Assembly: GCF_900114375.1 (NCBI RefSeq)
Contig: NZ_FOSV01000004.1
Span: forward strand, 186,001 to 250,000
Direction: 5' to 3'
DNA length: 64,000 nucleotides
From: Methylorubrum salsuginis
GTDB taxonomy: Bacteria; Pseudomonadota; Alphaproteobacteria; Rhizobiales; Beijerinckiaceae
How positions within the stretch are numbered: the stretch's first letter is position 1; each line of letters begins with the position of its first letter. Positions 1 through 7,029 of the stretch are shown here, one piece after another. The notes under the pieces are model-generated. The model searched no databases and was not told the DNA's origin. It saw only the letters and a program-made list of their open reading frames with translations. The position numbers were made by a program, and so were the translations under genes.

Positions 1-153
1 ACCGCCCTGCCGCGGGCGCGGCGCGGCGATCCGCAGCCGGTCGCCGCGCCTGCGCCCGTCCGGCCGGACACGCCCGCCGCCCCGCCCATCGCCGCGGCAC
101 CGCCTGCCGGCTGGCTCGCCCGCCTGCGGGCGTGGCTCGGCGGCAGCCGCTGA
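1..153 (+). CDS. C-terminal fragment of an unknown protein (5' end outside window)
   Basis: An open frame runs from base 1 to a TGA at 151-153. The visible 50 residues are Pro/Ala-rich and end in a short basic amphipathic stretch (GWLARLRAWLGGSR). Such a low-complexity linker plus basic tail would suit the C-terminus of a peptidoglycan-active or phage-related protein, but no domain is visible, so no function is assigned. It lies 30 bp upstream of a small membrane protein in the same direction, so it probably heads the short cassette that follows. Confidence 0.5.
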   Translation, partial: TALPRARRGDPQPVAAPAPVRPDTPAAPPIAAAPPAGWLARLRAWLGGSR

Positions 154-183
154 CACCCGCACCCCCGAAAAAGGATATCCGCC

Positions 184-738
184 ATGCTCACGACCGAACC
201 CGCTCCGCGGCCCTCCGCCATGGGCCTGCGGGGGATGCTGCTCGCCTGCGCCTTCCTGCTCGTGGCGCCCCAGGCCTGCTCCCCGGCCCACGCCACCGAC
301 GCCGCCGCGATCGTGCTGCCCTGGGGCGACGGGCTCGCCGCCCTGGCCCAGGGGCTCGCCGCCCTGGCGACGCCCGTACTCGCCACGGTCGTCGCGGCGC
401 TGGTCGCCCGCATCCTGGGGCCGTTGCGGCTTCTCGTCACCGACGCCCTGGTCGAACGGCTGGTGCGCAACGCCACCGACTACGCCCTCAACGCCGTCGC
501 CGGCGCCGTCCGCGGGCGTACGCTCACGGTCTCCCTCGGCTCGGCGGTGATCGCGCGGGCCGTGCAGCGGGCGCTCGACGAGGCGCCGAGTTGGCTGATC
601 CGGGCGGCGGGCGGCGGCGAGGGCGTCGCCGCCAAGGTGTTTCGCGCCCTGCCGCTGGAGGAGGGGGCGACCGCCGCCAACACCCTGCGCCCCGCCCTGG
701 AGCGCGTCCTCGGTCCCGTTCCGCCCCGGAGCGGCTGA
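184..738 (+). CDS. Hypothetical secreted or membrane protein, 184 aa
   Basis: Not a family I recognise. ATG at 184 is preceded by an AAAGGAT ribosome site. Residues about 13-37 form a hydrophobic signal-like segment with a Cys near its end, and residues about 55-90 are a second long Ala/Val/Leu-rich hydrophobic stretch, followed by a helical, Arg/Ala-rich tail. The order of this gene, a one-helix coiled-coil protein and another tiny ORF downstream resembles phage or gene-transfer-agent lysis cassettes (hydrolase, holin-like, spanin-like), but this is inference from size and topology only. Confidence 0.6.
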   Translation: MLTTEPAPRPSAMGLRGMLLACAFLLVAPQACSPAHATDAAAIVLPWGDGLAALAQGLAALATPVLATVVAALVARILGPLRLLVTDALVERLVRNATDYALNAVAGAVRGRTLTVSLGSAVIARAVQRALDEAPSWLIRAAGGGEGVAAKVFRALPLEEGATAANTLRPALERVLGPVPPRSG

Positions 739-786
739 CCGGAGGGCGGTGCCCCGCCCATCCCGACCGCTGCGCCGGAGGCCCCC

Positions 787-1140
787 GTGGACAAGATCGC
801 CATCGAGGCCGCCCGGCTGCTGTTCTCCGACGGCGGGGCCGGCTGGATCGTCGCGGTCCTGCTCGGCCTCGCCTGCCTGCACCTCTACCGCGACAGCCTG
901 CGCACCCTGGAGGCGCGCATCGAGGAGACCGGCACCACGGCCGCCGCCCTGGAGCGGGCCTCCCAGACCAACGCGGCGGTGGCCGCCGCCCTGGAGAGCC
1001 GCACCCGCGTGCTGGAAGACCTCACCCGCCTCTCCGGCGAGATCGCCCGCGAGGTCGAGCGCAGCGACGCCCGCGCCCGCGAGAAGCTCGAGGAGATCCT
1101 CCGGCGTCTCGGCGAGCTTCAACACCGCCCGCGGGCCTGA
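787..1140 (+). CDS. Small membrane-anchored coiled-coil protein, 117 aa
   Basis: GTG start at 787 with a GGAGG ribosome site just upstream. Residues about 17-33 form one transmembrane helix (GWIVAVLLGLACLHLY), and residues about 36-115 are a charged heptad-rich helix with many Glu/Arg/Ala, predicted as coiled coil. An N-terminal anchor plus long coiled coil is the topology of inner-membrane spanins and of some phage tail-adjacent proteins, but there is no diagnostic motif. It follows the 184-aa protein by 48 bp and is probably cotranscribed with it. Confidence 0.65.
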   Translation: MDKIAIEAARLLFSDGGAGWIVAVLLGLACLHLYRDSLRTLEARIEETGTTAAALERASQTNAAVAAALESRTRVLEDLTRLSGEIAREVERSDARAREKLEEILRRLGELQHRPRA

Positions 1141-1167
1141 CCGGCTTGTCGAATCGGGAGGGAAACG

Positions 1168-1392
1168 ATGTTCCCGCGCTTGTCCCCTGCGGGCCCCGTC
1201 TGGCGCCCCGTGAGCGTTCGCCGCCGCAGCCGGGCCGCCGCCGGCCGTCTCGCGGCCGCGCTCTGCGGCTTCGAGCGCTCGATCGTCGCGCTCCGCAAGG
1301 CCGCGCTCGACCATGTCGACAGCCAGGATCCGGCGAGCCTGACCCTGCGCGGCTTCCTCGATCGCCGGGCCGAGCGCGGCCGGACGGCGTGA
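1168..1392 (+). CDS. Small basic hypothetical protein, 74 aa
   Basis: ATG at 1168 sits 5 bases after a GGGAGGG ribosome site and 27 bp after the previous stop, which supports a real gene at the end of the same cassette. The product is Arg-rich (about one residue in five), has no signal peptide or membrane helix, and matches no family I know. The short length and biased composition leave some doubt. Confidence 0.45.
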   Translation: MFPRLSPAGPVWRPVSVRRRSRAAAGRLAAALCGFERSIVALRKAALDHVDSQDPASLTLRGFLDRRAERGRTA

Positions 1393-1521
1393 CGCCGCCG
1401 GGGAACCCGCGCCGCGATCCTGGCTTAACCTGCACCGTAGCGCGCCCGCGACCATGGCAACCGACCGAAAATCCGCATTCTCTCGTCTTGGTCGGCATCT
1501 CGGTGGGCTCGGCGTCCCGAA

Positions 1522-1539
1522 CATTCAGGACGCATTCAG
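1522..1539 (+). promoter_or_regulatory. Direct repeat CATTCAG-N4-CATTCAG, candidate response-regulator box
   Basis: Two identical 7-mers start at 1522 and 1533, an 11-bp period. OmpR/PhoP-family regulators bind tandem half-sites with about one-turn spacing, and a gene for such a regulator begins at 2032. The site lies just upstream of the preferred PepSY-like start. Binding is inference. Confidence 0.35.
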
Positions 1540-1552
1540 TGCCCTGGCGCGA

Positions 1553-1936
1553 ATGTCGTTGCCGATGCGCCAAGCTTTCGCCCTGTTGATCGTCGTCTCG
1601 ACCGCCGCGGTTCTCGCGGCGGGCGCGGTCGGCCCCCTCGCCGAGGAGACCGGCGCCCTCGCCCCCGTCCCGGAGGTGCGCGAGCCGATGAACCGCGGCG
1701 ACGACTGTCTGTCGCCCGCCGACCTGCGCGAGGCGGTGGCCGAGAAGCGCGTGGTGCCGCCGATCGCCGCGATCCGCGCCGCGCGCCAAGCGATTCCCAG
1801 GGCCGAGATTCAGCGCGCCCGGCTGTGCCGCCACGATGCCGGCCTCGTCTACCTGCTCACCGCCCTGCGCCGGGACGGGCACTTCGTCCAGGTCATGGTC
1901 GACGGCCAGTCGGGGCAGGTCAGCGGGCAGTGGTAA
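1553..1936 (+). CDS. PepSY-like periplasmic protein upstream of a two-component system
   Basis: Starts at 1553 (127 aa) with a hydrophobic signal/anchor segment (residues about 6-24), then a small C-terminal fold ending in YLLTALRRDGHFVQVMVDG, the pattern of the final beta-alpha-beta turn of PepSY domains. The frame is open back to an ATG at 1454, but the 32 codons between have GC at only about half their third positions, unlike the rest, so the later start is preferred. Genes of this kind often sit beside PhoPQ-like systems as targets or inhibitors of the sensor. The response regulator gene follows 95 bp downstream on the same strand. Confidence 0.65.
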   Translation: MSLPMRQAFALLIVVSTAAVLAAGAVGPLAEETGALAPVPEVREPMNRGDDCLSPADLREAVAEKRVVPPIAAIRAARQAIPRAEIQRARLCRHDAGLVYLLTALRRDGHFVQVMVDGQSGQVSGQW

Positions 1937-2031
1937 GGGCGCTGCGAAGTTGCCCATGCTGAAGGATTGAGAAACGTCGCTGCGAATAGATATTCCCGGC
2001 GATGGACCGATGATTCGAGGAGTGACCGACC

Positions 2032-2709
2032 GTGCGTCTGCTCGTGGTCGAGGACGACCGTGACATCAACCGACAGGTGGTGACCGCGCTGGAAGAGGCC
2101 GGCTACGTCGCCGACAAGGCGTTCGACGGCGAGGAGGGCGGCTATCTCGGCGAGAACGAGCCCTACGACGCCATCATCCTCGACATGGGCCTGCCCAAGG
2201 CCGACGGCGTCACCGTCCTCCAGAACTGGCGCCGGGCCGGAGTGAAGACGCCGGTCATCATCCTCACCGCCCGCGACCGCTGGTCCGACAAGGTCGACGG
2301 CTTCGACGCGGGCGCCGACGACTACGTCACCAAGCCCTTCCACATGGAGGAGCTGATGGCCCGCGTGCGCGCGATTCTTCGACGCGCGGCCGGTCATGCC
2401 TCAAGTCAGATCGCTTGCGGCCCCGTCACCCTCGACACCCGCTCCGGCCGCGTCTTCGTCGACGGCAACCCGGTTAAGCTGACGAGCCACGAATACCGCC
2501 TGCTCTCCTACCTGATGCACCACACCGGCCGCGTCGTCTCCCGCGCCGAACTCACCGAGCACCTCTACGACCAGGATTTCGACCGCGATTCCAACACCAT
2601 CGAGGTGTTCGTCGGACGCCTCCGGAAGAAGCTCGCGGTGGACCTGATCCAGACCGTGCGGGGCTTGGGGTATCTGGTCGATCCGAACCAGCCGGGGGGG
2701 AAGGGTTAG
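2032..2709 (+). CDS. OmpR/PhoP-family response regulator
   Basis: 225 aa, GTG start at 2032. The receiver domain (residues 1-118) has the acidic pair D8/D9, phosphoacceptor D51 (IILDMGLP), T79 and K101 (TKPF). The C-terminal winged-helix DNA-binding domain (about 128-218) has the family pattern LTSHEYRLLSYLM and RLRKKL...VRGLGY. It should be phosphorylated by the sensor kinase at 3137-4552 and act on DNA as a dimer. Together with the PepSY-like gene before it, this resembles the PhoPQ/FeuPQ type of envelope-sensing system in alphaproteobacteria. The exact regulon cannot be read here. Confidence 0.93.
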   Translation: MRLLVVEDDRDINRQVVTALEEAGYVADKAFDGEEGGYLGENEPYDAIILDMGLPKADGVTVLQNWRRAGVKTPVIILTARDRWSDKVDGFDAGADDYVTKPFHMEELMARVRAILRRAAGHASSQIACGPVTLDTRSGRVFVDGNPVKLTSHEYRLLSYLMHHTGRVVSRAELTEHLYDQDFDRDSNTIEVFVGRLRKKLAVDLIQTVRGLGYLVDPNQPGGKG

Positions 2710-2805
2710 TCCTCGTCCCGCTGGATCGGCTTTTGTCGCTCAATGCAAAAGCCTGTAGGGTTCTGGCCGTCCTCGCTCCTGAGCTTCCTCTCCGACGAAT
2801 CTGCC

Positions 2806-3018
2806 ATGGCCTTCGAAGCGAAACGCGTTTCCAAGCCGATGACGCGGCTCGGCAGCTTTCTCGTCTGCTTGGGCGTTCTGGCCGACATTTGGCCCGCCTC
2901 CTCCGAACCGCTGCGCTATCCGCACCACGATGAAGCGGAGGCGCTTTTCGGTGATGGGCTCCGAAGCGGGGACGACATGCGGATCGTGATCGAGCGGGCA
3001 CAAGCTACGGTAAAGTAG
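2806..3018 (+). CDS. Possible small exported protein, 70 aa
   Basis: A frame beginning at ATG 2806 (or 2743) encodes a hydrophobic segment (MTRLGSFLVCLGVLADIWPASS) that could be a signal peptide, then a short polar tail (PLRYPHHDEAEALFGDG...). It lies between the response regulator and sensor genes, on the same strand. Base composition here is lower in GC than in the neighbours and other frames are also open, so it may be noncoding. No family recognised. Confidence 0.35.
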   Translation: MAFEAKRVSKPMTRLGSFLVCLGVLADIWPASSEPLRYPHHDEAEALFGDGLRSGDDMRIVIERAQATVK

Positions 3019-3136
3019 CGCATCGGCTCGGCAAGCGCAGCCGACCGAAAAGGCCGAAGCCAATCTTGGGTGCCAAAGCCCCTTTTTGTACCGGCATGGC
3101 CCTGGCCGGGCAGAGGACAACAAGTAACAAATCCCG

Positions 3137-4552
3137 ATGACCGACCGCCTCGCCTGGCTCCCCTTGCGCCGCCGCTCCATCGCGGTCCGGCTCGCGGTCT
3201 CGTCGTTCCTGTCGAGCACCGCGATCCTCGTGATCGCGGCCTTCATCCTCACCACGCTCTATCGCGAGAACACCGAGCGCGCCTTCGACAGCCGGCTGCT
3301 GGTCTTCGCCAACAACCTCGCCACCGACCTCGTCTCCCCGAGCGATCCCGAGACGCGTTCGTTCTCGCTGGGCGATCCGCGCTTCGATCTGCCGCTGTCG
3401 GGCTGGTACTGGCAGGTCGGGCGGCCGGACGCGAAGCCGCGGGACCTGCGCACTTCGCGCTCGCTGGTCGGCGTGCCGCTCAAAGGGCCGGATCAGGCCG
3501 GCACTGCGACGATCGGCCAGATCCGCCAGGGCTACGGCAAGGGCCAGGACGACCGGACCCTGCGCATCGTCGAGCGCGATGTCGATGTCGGCCAGGAGGG
3601 GCGCTACACGGTCCGCGTCGCCGGGCCCGCCGACGAGATCGTGAACGACGTCGAGCGCTTCCGTTTCTCGCTGTTCATGACCTTCGGCCTGCTCGGTTTC
3701 TCGCTCGCGGCGACGGCGCTCCTTCAGATCCGCTTCGGCCTCGCGCCGTTGCGGGCGCTGCGCACGGCGCTCGGCACCATCCGCCGCGGCGAGGCCGACC
3801 GGATCGACGGGCAATATCCGCGCGACATCGCCCCGCTCGCGGGCGAGATCAACCTGTTGATCGAAACCAACCGCGAGATCCTGGAGCGCGCCCGCACCCA
3901 GGTCGGCAACCTCGCCCATGCGCTCAAGACCCCGCTCTCGATCATCGTCAACGAGGTCGGCTCGAGCGAGGCGCCGCCGGAGCTGGCCGAGAAGATCCGT
4001 GAGCAGGCGGCCGTGATGCGCGATCAGGTCAATTACCACCTCGACCGGGCCCGCGCCGCGGCGCTCGCCGGCACGCTGGGCACCTCGACCGAGGTCGAGC
4101 CGGCGCTCGCCGGCCTCGTGCGGACGTTCGGAAAGATCTATCGCGACAAGGACATCGCCTACGAGGTCCACGTCTCGCCGGGCCTGCGCTTCCGCGGGGA
4201 GAAGCAGGATTTCGAGGAGATGATCGGCAATCTCGTCGACAACGCCTCGAAATGGGCGGACAGCCGCGTCTCGATCTCGGCGGCGCCGGTCGGCGGTGAC
4301 GATTATCCCCATCTCATCGTCGCGGTGGAGGATGACGGTCCGGGCCTGCCGGAGGAGGATCGCGCGGCGGTGCTGAAGCGCGGGCGCCGCCTCGACGAGA
4401 CCAAGCCGGGCTCCGGGCTCGGCCTTTCCATCGTCGCCGACCTCGCCGCGCTCTATCGCGGCCGCTTCCGCCTGGAGGCCGCGGGGCTGGGGGGGCTGCG
4501 CGCGGTGATCGAGGTGCCGGGCGATGCGCCCGCCGGAGCGGGTCAGCGCTGA
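3137..4552 (+). CDS. PhoQ-like sensor histidine kinase
   Basis: 471 aa. A first transmembrane helix (about residues 22-42), a periplasmic sensor region (about 43-180) and a second helix (about 182-205) are followed by HAMP (about 206-255). The phosphoacceptor is H261 in GNLAHALKTPL, and the catalytic domain has the N box (NLVDNASKWA), G1 (DDGPGLPEE) and G2 (GSGLGLSIVADL). The H box with the ALKTPL form is typical of the PhoQ branch. It is the expected partner of the response regulator at 2032. The gap between them holds only a doubtful small ORF. Confidence 0.92.
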   Translation: MTDRLAWLPLRRRSIAVRLAVSSFLSSTAILVIAAFILTTLYRENTERAFDSRLLVFANNLATDLVSPSDPETRSFSLGDPRFDLPLSGWYWQVGRPDAKPRDLRTSRSLVGVPLKGPDQAGTATIGQIRQGYGKGQDDRTLRIVERDVDVGQEGRYTVRVAGPADEIVNDVERFRFSLFMTFGLLGFSLAATALLQIRFGLAPLRALRTALGTIRRGEADRIDGQYPRDIAPLAGEINLLIETNREILERARTQVGNLAHALKTPLSIIVNEVGSSEAPPELAEKIREQAAVMRDQVNYHLDRARAAALAGTLGTSTEVEPALAGLVRTFGKIYRDKDIAYEVHVSPGLRFRGEKQDFEEMIGNLVDNASKWADSRVSISAAPVGGDDYPHLIVAVEDDGPGLPEEDRAAVLKRGRRLDETKPGSGLGLSIVADLAALYRGRFRLEAAGLGGLRAVIEVPGDAPAGAGQR

Positions 4553-4568
4553 GGCGCGATCCCAGGAT

Positions 4569-4638
4569 CATGATCTCGAGGGCATGATCTCAGGGGCATG
4601 ATCTCAGGGGCATGATCTCAGGGGCATGATCCAAGGCC
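4569..4638. repeat. Tandem repeat, five 14-bp units (CATGATCTCAGGGG)
   Basis: Units start at 4569, 4583, 4597, 4611 and 4625. The middle three are identical, the first differs by one internal change and the last decays after CATGATC. It lies 16 bp after the sensor kinase stop and about 130 bp before ccmI. Each unit carries the palindrome-like core CATGATC. No open frame uses it. It could be a variable-number repeat affecting transcription between the two operons. Confidence 0.85.
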
Positions 4639-4767
4639 AAGGTTACGCGGGCCCGCGCCTATGCTAAGGCGCATGCTTCGCTTCGCGTGACGACGTGTCG
4701 CCCGGAGGCGATGTCGTGCGGGCTCCTCTCGGGCACTAAACGGGGCCGAGCTACTTCTCGGGGGCCA

Positions 4768-6327
4768 ATGACGGCGATCTGGTTCATCCTGGCGGCCATG
4801 ACCGCGGCGGCCGTGTTCGCGCTGCTCTGGCCGATGTCGCGCCGCCGCCGCCGGGAGACGGCCGCGGCGGAGCTGTCGACCGAGGCCGGCTTCTACGAGG
4901 ATCAACTCGCCGAGATCGAGCGCGACCTCGCCCGGGGTCTGATCGCGCCCGCCGAAGCCGAGGCCGCCCGCACCGAGGCCGCGCGCCGGCTGCTGCGGGC
5001 GAGCCGCGAAGAGGGCGCGGCGAAATCCGCGGTCGCGCCGCTCGCCGAGCCGCATCTGCGCCAGCGCCGCGCCGCCTCCGCCTTCGCCCTCTCGACGATC
5101 CCGTTGGTCGCGCTCGTCGTCTACGGCCTCTACGGCTCGCCGAACCTCCCCTCGCAGACCGACGCCGACCGCAGCGCCACCCGGGCCGGGGCGCAGGACA
5201 TGATGACGGCGATCGGCCAGATCGAGGCGCGGCTCGCCAGTCACCCGGACGACGTTCGCGGCTGGAGCGTGCTCGCCCCGGTCTACATGCGCCTCGGGCG
5301 CTACGACGACGCGGCCCGCGCTTACGCTTCGGTCGTCCGCCTCAAGGGCGAGGACGCCTCGGCCTTGTCCGACTGGGGCGAGGCGCTGGTGGTCGCGGCC
5401 GAGGGCACGGTCTCGCCGGAAGCCCGCAAGGTGCTCGACCGGGCGGTGGCCGCCGATCCGAAGGCGCCGAAGGCCCAGTTCTACCTCGCCCGCGGCGACG
5501 AGCAGGCCGGCGACGTGGCCGGCGCGATCCGCCGCCTCTCCGGCCTCGCCGAGGGCGCCCCCGCCGACGCGCCCTGGCTGCCGACGGTGCGCGACACGCT
5601 CGCCCGCCTCAAGGGCGAGACCGCCCCGGCGGCGACCCCCGAGGGCGGTCCGAAGCCCGAAGCGCCTGCGGGCGGCGCGGCGGGCGGCTCATCGGTCGCA
5701 GGGCCGGCCGCCGCCATCCAGGCGCTGCCGCCCTCCGAGCGGATCGACGCGATCCGCGGCATGGTCGAGGGGCTGGAGCGGCGCTTGGCCAAGCAGGGCG
5801 GCACCGTCGACGAGTGGCTGCGCCTCGTGCGCTCCCACGCCGTGCTGGGCGAGCGCGACAAGGCGCTCGACGCGCTCACCCGGGCCCGCGAGGCCCTGAA
5901 GGACGACGCCTCCGCCCGCGAGCGCCTCGATGCGCAGGCGCGCGAACTCGGCCTCGCCGAGGGCAAGTCGGGCGCGCCCGCCGAGGCGGCGACCGCCGCC
6001 AAGCCGCCGGAGGCCAATGCCACGGAAGCGAAGCCGACCGTCGGCATGGAAGCCGATGCCGCCGCCAACACCATCCGGGTGATGCCGCCCGCCGAGCGCG
6101 AGGCGGCAATCCGCGGCATGGTCGCGACCCTCGACCGGCGCTTGGCCGCCAAGGGCGGCAGCCCCGACGAGTGGATGCGGCTCGTGCGCTCCTACGGCGT
6201 GCTGGGAGATCGCGCCGCCGCGACCCAGGCGCTCGACCGCGCCAAGATGGCGCTCGCCGCCAACCCCGGCGCGGTGGAGCGGCTCGACGCGCTCGGGCGG
6301 GAACTGGACCTCGCGCCCAAGCCCTGA
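4768..6327 (+). CDS. ccmI: Cytochrome c biogenesis protein CcmI (CycH)
   Basis: 519 aa. CcmI is the apocytochrome c chaperone of Ccm system I. An N-terminal membrane helix and a cytoplasmic coiled loop (STEAGFYEDQLAEIERDLARG, the family hallmark) come first, then a second helix (about 103-120) and a long periplasmic TPR region that binds apocytochrome C-termini. ATG 4768 is chosen because the CcmI N-terminus (MTAIWFILAAMTAAAVFALL) starts there; the frame is open upstream to 4687. Oddly, the C-terminus holds two related modules (about 320-400 and 439-517) separated by Ala/Pro linkers, making it longer than typical CcmI. First gene of ccmIEFH. Confidence 0.92.
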   Translation: MTAIWFILAAMTAAAVFALLWPMSRRRRRETAAAELSTEAGFYEDQLAEIERDLARGLIAPAEAEAARTEAARRLLRASREEGAAKSAVAPLAEPHLRQRRAASAFALSTIPLVALVVYGLYGSPNLPSQTDADRSATRAGAQDMMTAIGQIEARLASHPDDVRGWSVLAPVYMRLGRYDDAARAYASVVRLKGEDASALSDWGEALVVAAEGTVSPEARKVLDRAVAADPKAPKAQFYLARGDEQAGDVAGAIRRLSGLAEGAPADAPWLPTVRDTLARLKGETAPAATPEGGPKPEAPAGGAAGGSSVAGPAAAIQALPPSERIDAIRGMVEGLERRLAKQGGTVDEWLRLVRSHAVLGERDKALDALTRAREALKDDASARERLDAQARELGLAEGKSGAPAEAATAAKPPEANATEAKPTVGMEADAAANTIRVMPPAEREAAIRGMVATLDRRLAAKGGSPDEWMRLVRSYGVLGDRAAATQALDRAKMALAANPGAVERLDALGRELDLAPKP

Positions 6328-6351
6328 GACGAGCCACTGACAATCGGTCCC

Positions 6352-6385
6352 GCCCGTGCAACCTTGACCCGAAGGGCGCACGGGC
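6352..6385. other. Inverted repeat between ccmI and ccmE
   Basis: GCCCGTGC at 6352-6359 pairs with GCACGGGC at 6378-6385 around an 18-base loop, 25 bp after the ccmI stop. There is no T-run, so it is more likely a processing or attenuating hairpin, or a repeat remnant, than a full terminator. The genes on each side belong to one pathway. Confidence 0.5.
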
Positions 6386-6479
6386 CGAAACCGTTCAGAC
6401 GAACGAGTCTAAAGACGTCGGGCCCCCCTTCGCGCCAAGCTGAGGGACAAGGACGCGCCGACGAACCGGGACGGAACCG

Positions 6480-6986
6480 TTGACCCGCAAGAGCCGCCGC
6501 CTCGTCCTCATCGCCTGCTGCGGGGCCGTCCTGGCCCTGGCGCTGGGGCTGATCCTGTCGGCGATGACCGGCTCGATCGTGTTCTTCCGCTCGCCCACCG
6601 AGGTCGCCGCGCAAGGGGTGGCGCCGGGCACCCGCTTCCGTCTCGGCGGCCTCGTGACCGAGGGCTCGCTCAAGCGCGGGCCCGACCAGAACGTCGAGTT
6701 CTCGGTGACCGATACCGGCGCGACCGTGCCGGTGCAGTATCGCGGCCAGTTGCCGGACCTGTTCCGCGAGGGGCAGGGCATCGTCGCCGAGGGCACGCTC
6801 GATGTGGGCGGCGTGTTCCGCGCCGATACCGTGCTGGCCAAGCACGACGAGAACTACATGCCGCGCGAGGTCGCCGACGCCCTCAAGGCACAGGGGCGCT
6901 GGCAGGAGGGCGCCGGCAAGGACGCGCCCAAAGCGGCTCCCAAGCCGGCCGCCGACGCGACCCTCGGCCAGCGCAGCGAGCGATGA
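6480..6986 (+). CDS. ccmE: Cytochrome c maturation haem chaperone CcmE
   Basis: 168 aa, TTG start at 6480. It carries haem in the periplasm from CcmABCD to the CcmFH ligation complex. An N-terminal membrane anchor (about residues 8-30) precedes the OB-fold domain. The covalent haem-binding motif is [10 protein letters not shown], with H122 attaching haem and Y126 as axial ligand. The C-terminal tail is flexible and Ala/Lys-rich, as usual. No better start codon lies between 6480 and the anchor. Next gene ccmF begins 43 bp later. Confidence 0.95.
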   Translation: MTRKSRRLVLIACCGAVLALALGLILSAMTGSIVFFRSPTEVAAQGVAPGTRFRLGGLVTEGSLKRGPDQNVEFSVTDTGATVPVQYRGQLPDLFREGQGIVAEGTLDVGGVFRADTVLAKHDENYMPREVADALKAQGRWQEGAGKDAPKAAPKPAADATLGQRSER

Positions 6987-7029
6987 GCATGACCACCAAC
7001 CGGTTTGACACCGCGCGGGAGACGCATTC

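Noticed and set aside
132..1589. A 485-codon plus-strand frame across the first cassette
   Set aside because: Arg/Pro/Gly-rich shadow; the genes at 184, 787 and 1168 have ribosome sites and sensible helices.
3005..4312. A 435-codon minus-strand frame opposite the sensor kinase
   Set aside because: Complementary-strand shadow of a gene with all kinase motifs.
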